The notes: generated by a model not told the origin, from the letters alone. Numbered from the stretch's first letter, positions 1 to 13,977 are shown. The stretch: 64,000 nt of DNA from Ziziphus jujuba (GCF_031755915.1 NC_083382.1:32572501-32636500); one strand, 5' to 3'. Program-made: numbers and translations.

Positions 1-1660
1 ATCTGTCATGCAATGATTACACTAAAGTAGTGCTTCTTCATCAATGGAAATCCTTGAATTACAGCATAATTGTTTTATGCCATTTCAGGTTCAGATCTTT
101 GTAAAAATGTCCAGGCTGGAAGTTCACGCTAAAATCAAAGGTAATGTTCATAATCAATGCCTGCCGTCCTATTGAAACTTTAAAATGTTAATGCTTATCT
201 ATTCAGCATGCCAAGTTTATTTAGCATTCTTGAATCAGCAATACTTTTGTTGATACCCATTTTCATCCCTCCTTCAAATGGCCATTCAGCACCCTCAAAT
301 TTTCAAGTATTTTTTAACCTCCACGAGCCTCACATAGGGCAAAACAAAGTTTAATCTTATAAGACCACATTTCTACCTCTGTGCTTATTTTAAAAAGTAA
401 TATAAGTTTTGCTGCATCTCTTAGACTCCACCAACTGATGGAAGCACACAGCTAAATTTCAATCCTGGAAGAGCTTTGATGAACTGTACGTCTCATTGAC
501 AAACCCCAGTCACCACACTAAAAGTTTCTAACCAAAGTTTGTTCCCTTGAAGTAATTTCATGCAAGTTGGGAAAGCCACTCTCCAGGGACAACTTTGAAG
601 CAATGATCCATCCAGGTTATTAAGAAAACCAATTTTTATGGTATATTTACTTCACAAAAGAACAGAAAATTAAGAAACAGATTCTGAAGAAAATTATTTC
701 CAACAACAAATAGCTCTTGCATTTCCTTTCATATCTTTATTCAACCCCAATTTGTTAGAGAGGACACCGTTATAACTAAAGCAAGGAACCTAACTAAGCA
801 TCCCAACACCCTAAGCTAAGAACAAACCTTGACATACGTTCAACAAAACTGCCAAAAGTGCATATCTTTGATCAGTTGTTTTCTTTCACAAGAAGTTCCT
901 TCTATCAATTTGTTTCAACAAGAACCACTCACAGCCCGAAATTTCATAAAGGTAGATGTCAAATGGACAAATTTGTTATGGGCAAATCAACTCAACAAAG
1001 TCTTTATATATATATATATATATGTGAAAAAATTTGACAAATTTTGTCAATCTCTCAAAAAGTCATAGCAAAATTTAGAGCCAATTTAAAATCATATTAG
1101 GACAAATCCTATATATCAATATGAAACCTATATAAATCAACCTATATAAATCAACCTAGAAAGGTCAAGTAACATGAACATGAATAGAATCTGAAACTCC
1201 ACCCAATAAGTGAATATAGCCAACTATAACCAAGAAACACACACAAATCCAGTACACTTAACAAGTTGATTGGATATTTTCAACAGCAAAACTTACCAAA
1301 CTAAGCAAAGAGGGAAATACTAAAAACGTTCTCATCCTTTTCCAAACACTATTGATAATGCTCTTCAATTTTCAAGGATAACCTTCTGCTTATAAATTAC
1401 AGGAGGTCATATTAGCTACACATTCATTGAAGTAGTAAGAAATATGATTTGCAATAGACAAGAAGTAGAAAAAATATTACATGATTTGCAATAGACAAGA
1501 AGTAGAAAAACTTAAAATAAAATAAAATAAATAAGAGCTTACATTTCTAGCAAGCACGGTGAATGATGATGAAAACATCCCAAGAGCAGGTATTGGTAAT
1601 TAGTATTACATTCTGACTAACAATGTCATTATTCTATTTCTGGCAACACAAGAAAACTCT
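1..1660. other. AT-rich stretch, no gene seen
   Basis: No coding region or RNA gene can be supported here. The stretch contains a short TA run (about 1005-1022) and a two-copy tandem repeat of about 39 bases at 1443-1510, built around the words gatttgcaatagacaagaag. The missing 3' exons of the transporter relic at 1667-2058 were looked for on the minus strand and not recognised. Confidence 0.5.
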
Positions 1661-2058
1661 TGTTACCTGAAGTCTGACATTGGCCAGAAATGCAAGTCTG
1701 ATATCTGTTCTTCTGAAAACATCCCAATAACTGACCTCCTCCTTTTGCTGTAAGTCCTCCAATTGAGAAGAAAGGTAGGCAATCTCATCCTCTAAGCGAG
1801 GGAATTCATAAATTTTGCAAAGCACAGAAATTGCTTTAGCTTTATCACTCTGCAGATTAACACGGAACTATTAGCATAATTATAAACGACGAAAGAAAGG
1901 AAGAGCAAAATATTGGGAAACAAATTTGCCGTTTAAAAAAAAAAAAAAAGTATTATATACCTTTATAAAAAGCCAACGGGGGAGATTCTGGCAGAAAGAG
2001 CATGAGACAGAATTGAGCTGATTTGCTTGCAAATCATCCATCTCCACGTCCCAGGGAC

Positions 2059-4756
2059 CTGCACATGCATTAAGATGTTAAATTGATATCAAAGAATGGA
2101 AAAATCAATTCAAAATTTTAACATGGCATAAGAAATTCATCACACTTAAAAATTTCATGAAATAAAAGACAACCCAAACTCAAACACTTAACGCCAAATA
2201 AAAAACACCAACGAATGAATTAGGATATTCATGTGTTAAAATTCAGTGGCAAAAGTTTGGCCCAAACCAGATGCTAACCAGACAAACAATATTCAGAGTA
2301 TTCACAAAATTCGACATAAGAAATATTTTCAAAATCATCTACATATTGATAATAACAAGTTAAGACCTTAATATTTTAACATCAGAGCAAAGAAACCGTA
2401 AAGAAATACACTCAACAGACTTCTTTTTGTCTTGACTCACTTTCTATCATCCAATTTGTACCTTGATAAAAGTTTTATGTGCCATCACAAACTTCAAATA
2501 TGAGCAAACAGAATCTATTTATATTTTCTACTTAATGACAGTTTCTGTTGTTTTGTTCAAAAACTAAAACTTCTTGGTTATTCCTTTCAAATGTAGAAAA
2601 CACTGGAGCTAAACATGTTGGACAGAAAAACTGTCAAGCTATGATAGAGAAATACTGTTCGTATAATATACAGGGCATAAATTAATAGCATGCTATCAAC
2701 TCTAAAGGACCATGCATAATCTATCCCAGGCAGGAAAGATCAGAAGAGAGTCCTTTTCTCTCTGTGAAATCATATAATAGCAAGGCCCATATTCTATCTT
2801 TGACGCTGCCCTTCAAAAATGCAAAATCAAAAACCTTTCATGCTAACAGAAAAATAATGATCAAATAAGACAATTTGGGCAGCAATAGATTATGCATAAA
2901 GGAAGTAAATTCACCTACTTAAAAAGCCATTTTAAAATTTTATGGGATACGGGGTCAAAATACAGAATAAGGGATAAGGAGAAAAAATAAACAAAATAAA
3001 ATAAAAAGGCAGAATCATTCTCTATAATGGGATATAACTTCTAACTTTCATGTCTGTTGTCCAGAATGGGTCATTATTATCTATAAATAGACACTACATA
3101 TTACTCAGTTCAAATTCTACAACAACTTTACCTAACTTTGATCATTGAAACAAAAGCCAACAAATGTTGAGACTTTGCATTTCCACATTGCACATCTCAA
3201 AAGAATTACACTACCAATAAACATAGTTACTTGTCCCTAAGCCTAGATGACAATGGTAATCCGTGTTTAGCTCAAGTCCTATATCCCTAAGCCTAGATGA
3301 CAATGATAATCCGTGTTTAGTTCAAGTCCTATATCGATCAGGACCTATGTTCATGAAAATCCCTAAACCCCTAATTAAGTCTTATACAGCCGCAAAAGGA
3401 GAAATAAATAAACAAAGTTACTTACATTGACAGAGCTCATTGGCTATGGTTATGTAGAAGAATCCATCATCTAACTGTACAGCACAAGCTGAAAAAATTC
3501 TGATGGAGAAGAGGAATGCAATAAGCAGCAGCCAATAATTTGTTCACAAAAGCCTTAAGATTATCCACGGTATTAACAAATGTTCATGAAATCATGTACA
3601 TGAACCATACTTAATTAGTTTGTAATAACTAGTTCATTAATATCTCTAGAGAAATATACCATATTTATTATGTGTTTTCAAGTTCATATAAATAGATCTC
3701 TATATGAAGAGAATATCAAGGATAGCAACGAATACTAATTATTCTTTGGCTTTGTGAGATGCAAACCAAACCTAGGTGTGATGCCTATTGTTCATGGAAG
3801 TGATTTCTAGAAATCTACTAGGTGTGATGCTAATAATTTATCTTAAACTTTCATTCTTGTTTTAGTCCTACATCAAATTCATATTATAAATCCATAACCA
3901 TCCTCAAGGGAAATTCAAGACTTGATTTTAGGCAAAATATATATAAATATATAAGTTAGGTTAGGAAGTCCTCATGTTACTCAATTTGGTCCATTGATTA
4001 GCATGGATAAATATACAGTTCCTAGTTAGTAATATTAACAACTTTATTATCTTAAATATTCCAGTGAAGAAAAGGAACGGTAAAAATGTCTCCAATGAGT
4101 CAGTATTATATTAGGTAAAACAAAATCTCTTTCAGGATCAGTTAAAAACTTAAAATCAATTAGGTAAAGGAAAACAGCTAGCACCTTAAAGTACAAAAAC
4201 ATCATATAAAAAGTAGAAAAATAAAAATAAAAAGTACCCCTTCAAAATCAATAGTGAAAATAAGTGAAAGTAATGTCATGTTAGGCAAAAAGCAACTAGG
4301 CACATATTTTCTTCAAGTAAAATGCTAATAGGTGTCTCATTAAGTACTTCAAAATATCAAAATAAAACTAAATGGTATAAGCTAGATAAGTCTAATCTCC
4401 GTAAAAGCAAGATTTACAAGATAGGAAAGAATTGTCCACCAGTTATCATGATCCGCATCATAGATTCTTACTCACAATATCATTTTCTCATTGCAAATGC
4501 TTAATGGTATAATTTCAAGTTTAAAACTGGAGCATATTAGAGAAGAATCAATCAAACTATTATATTATATTTTATATTTTCACCCTTATAGCTGAGAGAA
4601 GAAAATTATATATCAATCAATTAAAACAATGGCTGTCATTTTTTCTTTAAGAAAAAAAAAAAATCCTTGAAATTCAGTATAGATTATAAACAAGCTCAAA
4701 GACACTAATTGCGGGACTCCAATCAAATCAAATAAAAAAGAAACTGATTCCAATGT
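2059..4756. other. Non-coding gap inside the transporter relic
   Basis: This gap lies between two transporter fragments, where an intact gene would have most of exon 1. No transporter sequence is recognisable. It is AT-rich, with a perfect-length 50-base tandem duplication at 3235-3334. A short minus-strand frame near 3560-3430 has no start codon and no recognised homology. Confidence 0.5.
3235..3334. repeat. 50-bp tandem repeat, two copies
   Basis: Two head-to-tail copies of a 50-base unit starting ccctaagcctagatgacaat, at 3235 and 3285. They differ at only a couple of positions, so the duplication is recent. Confidence 0.85.
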
Positions 4757-5725
4757 TACCGGTATCGTATCCGGAGAGCAAACCACCAAAATTCCCGCGA
4801 CGACAGTAAGACCCTGAACATAAAGAGTTCTTAAAATACAATCCAAACAATCACTCCCTGATTAAACTCTTAATTTTAATTTCGACATTATTCCCAAACT
4901 TATACATAGAACCTGCTCATGCTCAGTCAGAAGAAGACATTGAGTAAATGAGCTTGGAACCTATGGAAGGGTGAGAGAGGAAGGGAGAGTGAGTCTTTAA
5001 TCATTCATAAGGAAGAGCGATTTGATTTTATTGGTGGTGCATGATGATTCCAAATGGACCTTCGTGTGTATTAACAATTTTCCACCCGCGCAAGTACCGG
5101 AGAAAGACAAGTTGGCATTGTCCAGTCAGCAACTTTGGTAACATCGAAAACTCACATGGGAATTAAATTTTGGATTATACGCATGTGTGTGTGTGTATAG
5201 ATATATATATGTATGTTGTATATATACTCTATATATGATATAGAAGAAGAAACACAGAAGAAGAGAGAGAAAAGCTCTGTTCTTCAAAAAGGGCGCTTTG
5301 AAATGCAAATTCCTTCGAGGTTCCATTTTCTTGATGCTCATAATATGTATTTCTCACTGACAGAATTTGGAATTGGTACGAAATTTTTAATTTTTGTTTT
5401 AAATGTTTTTGTTCTTATTCTAGTTTCTTGTTTTAAAATGGATATTTGCTGTGGTTCTTTTTGCAAGGCATCGTGAGAAATGTTTTATTTTATTTTATTT
5501 TCACTGTATGTACATTTTCGTGGAGAATTTTTAAGTTGTCTCTTTTGATGGAAAATTACTGGTTCTAATAAATGTTCATATATATGATTATTTCACGGTT
5601 TGCCTAGAATATGATGGAAAGGAGGGTGGAGAGAAGAAAGTAAAATATTGCATTGTTTGTTTTCATCACTTCCCCTCAAGATTGTGGGTTATCAGATCGG
5701 TCAATTAGGTTCCAGGATTGGGCTT

Positions 5726-5758
<33 letters not shown>

Positions 5759-5933
5759 GTCCAATAACAAAAAGTTGAAAGTTTGATCTTGCTTTCACTA
5801 TTAGGCTACAATCTCTCAACAATGTTACAGAGTGTACCCAGAATGGGTGTGTGGAATTGTTAGAAGGTCATTTAGTTTTGAGGTGCTTCTTTATTCTTAA
5901 CAGAAAGATGTTGTTTTTATTAGGAATTTTGGT

Positions 5934-6311
5934 GTGATAGCCGCACAGAAGTCGTCGAATTTTCGATTCAAAAATCACCTCCAAAAGAACTATGAGGTGA
6001 ATTTGAACGAAAATTTGGCAATAGTTAGCGACTCTCAAGAGGTCCCTTGGTTGTTCTGTAATTTGTGGATCGGTATGGGAAGATTATGCAATCTACTAAA
6101 CACTCAGAGTTCTTGGAAGGATGGGGAATTAATTCAGATGAATTATGGTAATTTCTTTGACTGGAACAAGTTTTGGGCAAATGATCACAGCTGGTTGATC
6201 GTATTATTCATCTTCAATTCTGTACTCACTTTTGGAATTAAAGGTTTGTTATGTTTTTGTTATGCGGTGTGTTTCTTGAATCATTCTGATTCACATGAAT
6301 TTTACAAATAA
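5934..6311 (+). other. Unassigned open frame, possible exon
   Basis: A 125-codon open frame from an ATG-less (GTG/ATA) start region, preceded by a plausible acceptor (ttattag at about 5921) and holding a plausible donor (attaaag|gtttgt, about 6243). The upstream segment 5302-5380 (MQIPSRFHFLDAHN...) could be a first exon. The product would be rich in Asn, Trp and Phe with a hydrophobic stretch WLIVLFIFNSVLTFGI near its end. I recognise no family. It may be a decayed gene, a non-coding transcript or chance. Confidence 0.2.
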
Positions 6312-8254
6312 GCTAGTTTAAATATATTTTTGTTGCTTCTGCTACTAAGTATTTGGAATTACGACTTTGCTTATTAGAGTTGAGAAAGCAATGTAATATA
6401 GTGACATCATTTATCAAAACGAGAAACAATCAGATTTTTGCTCTTGCAGCTGATTATTTTTGGTGCTAAATGATGGTTACACCGTCCGTGTGGCTGACAA
6501 GAAATCAAAAACTATTTATTGGGTACTTCTGTTCTGTAGACTCGCTTAGGACTTTTTTAGGGCTCGTTGTCAATGCAGAGGTAGTCTTTTCCTCTTGCAC
6601 ATTGGCCATCGGATTTTGCAACCTTATGTATTTTGCCTATAAGGGTTTCAGGATCTTGTTCCGAAGGCTCGTTTTGTTAATGGTTTACTGATCAATTTTA
6701 GCGGCCAATCTTAATACTGCTCTCAACTTATTAGCTAGGTTGGCATGGAGGAATTTTGATTCCTGCTGTGGATTGTCTTCCTTGTGCTAGTGAATTGTGA
6801 TAAATATAGTTGAGTTTTATAGTGCCACTTTAGTATACCTTGAAACATTATTTTGGACTGAGAACGAAAAGGTTTGGTAGAAGAATCAGTTTGTAGTTCT
6901 AAAACCACCCTCATTGAAACTTAACCTAATTAAGTCCAAAACCACCCTCATTGTTTACTGTTATTCTTATTCTCTGTTGGTTTTCCCTTGTGCTAAGGGT
7001 CTTGATTGATTGGTATAAGGCAAAGATAATCAAGCACATGTTGTTTTATGTAGCTGCAAGTGAATGAGGTTTTCCTTTCCAGGATCCAGATACGGTAATA
7101 GAGTTCAAAAGGTATATGCTAGTTATTGTTTTGTTTATTATGAAGAACTGAAGATTAGGGTGTAAAACATCATGGTTCTAACCATATCTTGTCGTTGCAA
7201 ATCTTTTGGCCTACTATGCAGGGATTTCCAGAGTCAATATGATGATCACAGGATACTTTGTCCTATAAAATTTATAGCAAGTGCATTGGCTTATTAGATT
7301 GTCGGTTGCTGGAAGAGGACATGGACCATAATATTGAGATGAATAGTTAAATTTTATTAGTTAATTAGCTATGAGCTGATGCTGACTGGGTCTTTGATCC
7401 AACTAGTAATTTTTCCAATTTCCCCTATTAGAATTAGTGTGACAGCTTGTGAAAGCTGTAGAAAAAGAAGGATATGGAGGTGAGAGATATATTCGGCTGC
7501 TTAAGTTTCAGGGGAAAGTTGGCCAAAGCTACTATATACTTCATCTGATTACTCCAGGGAAGGTAACTTGGAGGTTCATTTGGTATTTGTATGGCACTGG
7601 AGAAAAGCAACTGCATGGTGTATTGTGGATCCCGGCTTCAGCTATTTCTTGTCAAATTCATGTCAAGAAGCCATCGTAAAATTTATTTTTGTGTTTTTTA
7701 TTTTTTTATGTTTTTGTTTTTCTGGATGGAGCACTCATTGCACACACATGCTTTTCTTCAACGCTACCCATTGAAGATATTGAGACACAGTTGAAGAAAG
7801 ATGGTTTTATATAGTCTTGTAGATCAATCTGGTGTATGATATATAATGATTGTTGAGTTCAAAACGTACCAGTTTCTATATGCCTCTTTTGCAAGATCGA
7901 ACACAAGTCTCCTAGTGAACAGTACTGGAAATTGTGACTTCGTTTTGTCGCGCATTCAAAGGTCTTTGATGGAATTATGTAAAGGGTTAAAATAGTGAAT
8001 GGATTTGTTGGGGGCCCTCTACTCTGGCTCCTGATTCCTGAAATTGTCAGAAAACAATTAAGGTTGGGTTGGTTTTGCTTTTTCATTTTCTGTGTTGGTA
8101 AAAAAGCAACTTTGAATGTGCAACCCCAATACACTTACTTACACGTACTAATAGTACCAAAGGAGTCGGCTCCCTTGATTAAAAGCAACTTTGGTTTTGC
8201 TTTTCTTCATTTTCTGTGTTGCTTTTTTCATTTTCTTTCAAGAACTTGTAGTAT

Positions 8255-8770
8255 TAATTTCAAGAGTCTGATTACATTTACTTGTTCAAGAAAGCTTTAT
8301 TTGAACTTTTTAAAGCCATAAGTTTCACGGCGATCGGAGGACAAAAATTTAGGGAATTATTATTAAGATCTTATTAGTTCCTAGATCATGTAACAGATGC
8401 TGACTGGATATATAATGTGAGGGAGCAACACGAATTGAGTGAAAAGCTTAATATTATTATTATGAACAGCAATACATATATACACTGTGTACAGCAACTG
8501 GACCAGAAAAGATAAAGACACACTAACTAACAGATATACACATACAGTAGATATCACACAAAAGCATAAAAGAGATAGAGACAGTATAACAATATTATCC
8601 TTTCATATAAAAGGGCACTCAAATGTATGCCTATGCGTGAAGACCATTTAGCTCATCGGGATTTAATTTCTTTGTTACATTCTGATTGTTTCCTGGAATA
8701 AAGTGCTTTCTTTTGAACCCAAAAAAAAATGAGTCTGATACATTTACTTGTTCAAGAATTCTTTTAGAAA
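8255..8770. repeat. Direct repeat about 470 bp apart
   Basis: The words gagtctgat(t)acatttact and ttgttcaagaa occur at about 8261 and again at about 8731, followed in both cases by a related ..attgaacttt.. segment. The intervening DNA (8320-8720) is AT-rich and unrecognised, so the repeats may bound an old insertion. Confidence 0.5.
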
Positions 8771-9983
8771 TATTCTATATTGAACTTTACAAATTTCAAA
8801 GCGAGTTAAGGAAATTGTAAAATTTTTTGGAAATTTTGAACCGTTTTGCCAATACTATTTCTCAAATTTTTTGAAGTACAATTAAGACATTTGTGCCGTT
8901 AATTTTTTGTTAATTGGCTACTTTTTTATTTTATTTTTTATCCTTTGACTGTCAAAACAAAAAAAAAAATTTATATAAAAGAGAAAACCATATTATTTTT
9001 TCACCTCATATAAAGAGAAGTATAAACCTTGTTCCGGAACAGAGAAAACCCTATTATAAATTTATATGTTACCTCCTTAATTTTTTTTCTTCTTTTATTC
9101 CTCTATACATATGCATAAATTCTACATCCAACGTTTCATCAAATTGGATTACTGATCCCTCACTTTTTCTTTTTTGTAAATTTGCTTATTGTCCTAATAT
9201 TAGGACTAAAATGTAATTTTTAATTTTCAAATTTAAAACATTTAATTGGCTATCGGGTTTAAATTTGTTGCATTTTAGTTAAATTGTATTTTTTGCCTAT
9301 CATATTTAACAAATATTAAAATGTAATTTGTTGTAACTTGGACCCTCTACTTTTAATTTTTTACAATTTTAGGCCATCTATTTAAAAAAAATGCATTTTA
9401 ATACGAATAATACTAGAAGTATGCACTAAGTCTACCAACATATCTAGTAAGAATATATATGTTATTATTTGATTTTTTTATATCTGATAATATTTATCTC
9501 TTCAAATGTTTACTTATATATTTTTAAATTATATTAATATGTTAACCAACCAAATAATGACATATGTACAGTTGATAAATATATTGGTAGAATAGGTGTT
9601 ATTGATATTCACAAATTATTAACTCATTTACCAAAAATATAATTGGACTAAAATACAACAAATTAAAATTTGAAGACTTAAATTGGAACATTTTAAATTT
9701 TGAGGCCTGAAAATATGACTTATCCAAATTAAAAGAGATTGAAGTGTAATTAACCTAGGAAAAAAAGAAAAAAGAAAATGAGAGTAATTGCGAGAAAGAG
9801 ACATGTTGATGCAGTATGATACAACAGGTAACCTTATAAAAAGTTGCTACAAAGCTCTTAATTGATCAACACGAATGAATTGTACTTAGATGCTTCGTAA
9901 AACCGTACCAATCTATGAGAGAAGTTGATGGATAAGTAGGCTTCCTGTTTCGATTCACGGAATGTGATATGGGATACAATGGG

Positions 9984-10519
9984 CGTGACACAGTAGTTTT
10001 AGGGGCGTTAAGACCGGAGCTTTTTGTAGTGCTAGCAGAAATGCAAGTGAATGAATCCCATCCCCAAGCGAGTAAAGTGCTTACACCCCTTTATTAAAGA
10101 GGCTCTTTCTACTTCTCCCTTTGATCTTGTGTCCTAAGCCCATATGTCCTGTCCCGTTGTTATCAAAAAGAGGATCATTCGTATATGTTATTTTTGACAG
10201 AACAATGAAAAAATTGACTAAAATCAAGGTTTTCCACTCTGGATGAATATATCTCCGCGGCCTTCCGAACTTTGCTTGCTTCAAATCACTTCACTTACAA
10301 AGCGCTTTCCCAACGATCCTGCAGCGCTGCTTGACTAATAACATAGAAAAGGCTTTTCTCGCTTGTTTAGTAAAGTCAAGCTTTGGCTTTGTTCCACTTC
10401 CTCAACGGACCTACGGACTACCTAGTGCCAATATAAGATCGAGGCGAGCGATGATTAGAGATAGGGGCGGGCCATGAGCTTACTTCAAGTATTTATTACT
10501 CTGGTGGCAACACGTGACA
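9984..10519. other. Candidate organelle-derived insert (NUMT-like)
   Basis: About 520 bases with clearly higher GC and a texture unlike the neighbouring DNA: few A/T runs and mixed sequence such as ctcaacggacctacggacta, typical of plant mitochondrial intergenic DNA. It is bracketed by a 7-base direct repeat, cgtgaca, at 9984-9990 and 10513-10519. A 67-codon minus-strand frame (10284-10081) is open, but I could not assign it to a mitochondrial gene. The origin is inferred from composition only; an unrecognised transposon is the alternative. Confidence 0.4.
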
Positions 10520-10532
10520 GGTGAATGATGTT

Positions 10533-11015
10533 TGGGTAGGAAAGAGATCATCGGAGAAGTATGAAAAAGATAAAACATTTACAAATAAAAAAAATGATTA
10601 TAGTTTGTTGATTCACTCATTTAAAATCCAGATTTATATATTCAAAAATTTATTATTATCGATTCACATAGAATGTGATCTAGGACACAATGGGCGTTTG
10701 CATGCTTCGGTAGGAAAAAAGATAAAAGATTTTACAAATACAATAATAAATATATAATTTGTTAATTTACTCATGAAAAATCCAGATTTAAATATTTAAA
10801 AACCTATTATTATTATTATTATTTTGTGATTTAGATAATAATTTTTCTCCTCCCCCACTTTGGTGTCTCGAACCCATAACCTCTGTGGGAATAAGATCAT
10901 CGAAGAAGCATTAAAAAGACAAAAGATTTTACAAATATGAAAAATAATTATATAATTTGTTAATTTACTCATGAAAAATTCAGATTTAGATATTCAAAAA
11001 TGTATTATTATTACA
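10533..11015. repeat. Three diverged direct repeats, 120-190 bp spacing
   Basis: Three copies of a degenerate unit occur at about 10533-10660, 10708-10815 and 10890-11012. Each runs: atcat(c)g..gaag..ttaaaaaga, then gattttacaaat, then ataatttgttaatttactca, then aaaatccagattta and a TTATTATTATT tail. The second copy is preceded by gaatgtgat..gg(a)cacaatgggcg, which also occurs at 9961-9984 just before the GC-richer insert. The insert may therefore have landed inside an older repeat array. Confidence 0.65.
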
Positions 11016-13944
11016 CCCATGATTTCCCACAAATGTGAAACGACATTCAAAAACTTATTAATTCCATATAATATCAAAAAATTGAGAAAAATTAAGAAAA
11101 TATTGAATAATATATATTTACAGGCACCAAAATAAAAACCTCTAATGCATAAATTGATTAAAACCAAAAATAATAGATATTAAAATCCTATGATTAAAAT
11201 ATTTGTAAACTAATATGTAAATAACATATTCAATCCAGTATTTTCGAAATTAAACTTATTGATTGATTTTCCAAAATTATTTCTAATTTATTTGGATTTG
11301 AATGCTCAAATTGATCCATATAATTTATTGTCATATGGGCTATGTCATTCTTCCCTTCTTGGAAAAACACTCGGTTTTCGATTTTGAAATTGAAATCTTT
11401 CCAAATAAGTGAAAAAATATTTGTAATATTTCAATTGTCTTGGTCTTTAGCACAATCGACATCGTAAGTTTGTACACATTTAAGATAACAATCATCAAAC
11501 TTTATATAGGTCACCAAATCAATCACACCATTTGAATTGTTCAAATGATAAATTTTAATTCCAAAAAAGGTCGAAATAGATCAAAAGTGGCTTTCTCCAA
11601 CATGCTCCTGGGAAAAATAGATCTAGATCAAAATTTAGGGGTTTTTCATTTCCAAGAGCATGAAGCCAATCGAAAAAATTTAGATTCATTGACATTAGCC
11701 AATTAGGTGGGATAAGACCAAATAGATCATTGTATTGCTGCAATTGTGTGATTTTGTTTCATACTATTCATCTATCAATTCATCACAAACCATTAGTTCA
11801 TCAAAAGCATTAAACGTAGAATCAAATTTCGATATTCAGAAACTTAGTGATTCCATAGAATACCAAGAAATTGACAAAAATTGATTACTTTTAAAAATTA
11901 TTTTTAATTTATCTGGATTTAGGATACTCAAATTACACCATATAGTATCATCCAAAAAAAAAATTAAAAATAAAAATAAAAATTGCACCATATGGTTTAT
12001 TGCCATATGGCCATATCACACACCAAGCCAAAATTTAAGTTTTATTATTAGATCATGATCATCAGATACACAAGGTAGGAGCCTTGAGATATATTACATA
12101 CATGGATATATAGCATACGGTTAATAGCAAAGTTCTTACAAAAAGGAAAAAGAAAAGAGGGGAAAAAAAATTACACGTGGCCATTCTGAAATATTTCAAC
12201 CAAATCTAGATAGCTGCTTTAATTTGGTTGCTATATAATTTTGCTGAGGTTCGTCGCATAAAACTGGGTTTAAGTCTCCTATTTATAAAATCATTGATGG
12301 CTGGCTTCTTCAAGACGACCAACTTATAAAATTTCTCCTTACTTAATTACTACATATTTAAATATATACACTTACAAGATCCAAAGTTATCTCCAGAAAG
12401 CCTCCCGATAGAGTACCTAATTATAACATATAAAAAAAAAAAAAAAAATCACCATCAATTGGTTAGCAAATCTCAACATGTATATAATCATAAAGAGAAA
12501 AGAGCTATGCATAAGAAAAGAAAGAAAATGTTAAATATTACAATATATTTTGATGAAAATTAAGGATAAAACAATAAATAATAGCCATTAAATGGTTGGG
12601 TAGGGTTAATTGGATCATATCCAGGTACTTAATTATATATACCTTAGAATCCAAGCAAAATATTAAATAAAAAGGAATCTAATTCCAAGTTTAGCACATA
12701 GAATGTCGAATAATACATATGAGCTAGGCATGAGAATTAATTAGTTTATTAATCTATTTTTTTGGGTATGTTTTGTAAAATTATGGTATCTGATAGGTTC
12801 AGATTTATAGTGCTAGTGATCAAATCTAATTCACCAATATGAAAATATCGCCTACGCTAATATATAATTAGTACTTTTTTATGTCAGTGATATGAATGGC
12901 TCTCTTCCAACTGATATGATTAAGACAGAATAATATACAGATGTTGATATACCGCTGGAGAATATTCATAAGCATGCAAGCTGATTATTTTATTTATACT
13001 TTTTTTCTTGACGTGTAAATAATCAGTTGCTGATCTTATCCATTTCTAAACAATATCAAGATTGCTACTTCCTGTTTCACTAATAGAATAAAAAGATTGT
13101 TATCCGAGATTTCACCAAATCCAATTGGGACCTATATTTTAATTTATATATGTAGTATATATGCAATAATACTCATCTGTATCTTCGAATATCATTATAA
13201 AATGTAAAAGCTATTTATACACGAACAATTAATCAAAATATAAACAAATATACAATATACAATATACATAAAGAAACTAAACTTGTATCTGGCAAATTAA
13301 GACATATACTAATGCCATATGCTTTCATGTCGAATTATTTGCTTGAAACTAGATGCCTATGAAGTCTAACGCACATCTTATATACCAATAAAAACTATTA
13401 TAAACAGTGCAAAGATGAAAAAAAAAATTAATAAATTAATGAAAAATAGAAACTAGCTATTATAGGGCGAAATCTTTAACAGTATGATATGTTAGCATCT
13501 TTATTTTACATGTAATGGAATTCTTTCAACTCACACAATCCCATTCCCATAGCTTTTGTCTATTCTGAAAGTGAAGTCACATAACAAGTTATTGTAATGC
13601 ATATCTATCTATTGAGATGATTTCCTTATGATGCATAATTTTAAATCTAGATTGAAACTATACATATATAAATATGAATATGATAATTTCACTTCAAAGT
13701 CAATATCATATTTAGTCACCTTTTGAAGGAACATGGGTGGACTCATGCACCATGTCCTCTCACCTCTTTAGTCATATATGTCTCTTTATATAGGTTTAGT
13801 AGTCTAATTTATCCTAGCTAAGGATAAACAAATAATTAACAATAAATGTTAGAAGAGAAAAATATAGAAAGAAACTAAAAACCAATAAAGTAGCATAGAG
13901 AAACTAAAAGATGTAGAGAGAGGAAGTAGAGAGAATAACTTTTA

Positions 13945-13977
<33 letters not shown>

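Larger units (their letters stand above)
1667..4830 (-). pseudogene. INT1-like inositol/sugar transporter relic
   Basis: Three pieces of a major-facilitator transporter lie in the right order on the minus strand. The piece at about 4830-4757 encodes GLTVVAGI, then, after a frame change, GGLLSGYDTG, the N-terminal helix region of INT1-type tonoplast inositol/H+ symporters. The exon at 2058-1961 starts VPGTWRWM after a clean AG and ends at a GT donor, but needs frame changes to read LMLFLPESPRW. The exon at 1849-1667 is fully open (RLEDEIAYLSSQ ... LRLAFLANVRLQ-like) with intact splice sites. The rest of exon 1 and all exons after LQ were not found. The protein cannot be made, so this is a decayed gene. 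The subfamily assignment rests on the RLEDEI and AGI..GYDTG signatures. Confidence 0.7.
4831..9983. other. Long region without a confident gene
   Basis: No recognised protein family on either strand. A GT/TA microsatellite lies near 5184-5240 and a 20+ base T run at about 5728-5755. One plus-strand open frame (5934-6311) is listed separately. 8261-8760 contains a direct repeat (listed). 9200-9750 is AT-rich sequence resembling decayed repeat DNA. Confidence 0.5.

Noticed and set aside
3430..3560. Minus-strand hydrophobic frame (LLLIAFLFSIRIFSACAVQL...)
   Set aside because: No start codon, very short, no recognised family; could be chance in AT-rich DNA.
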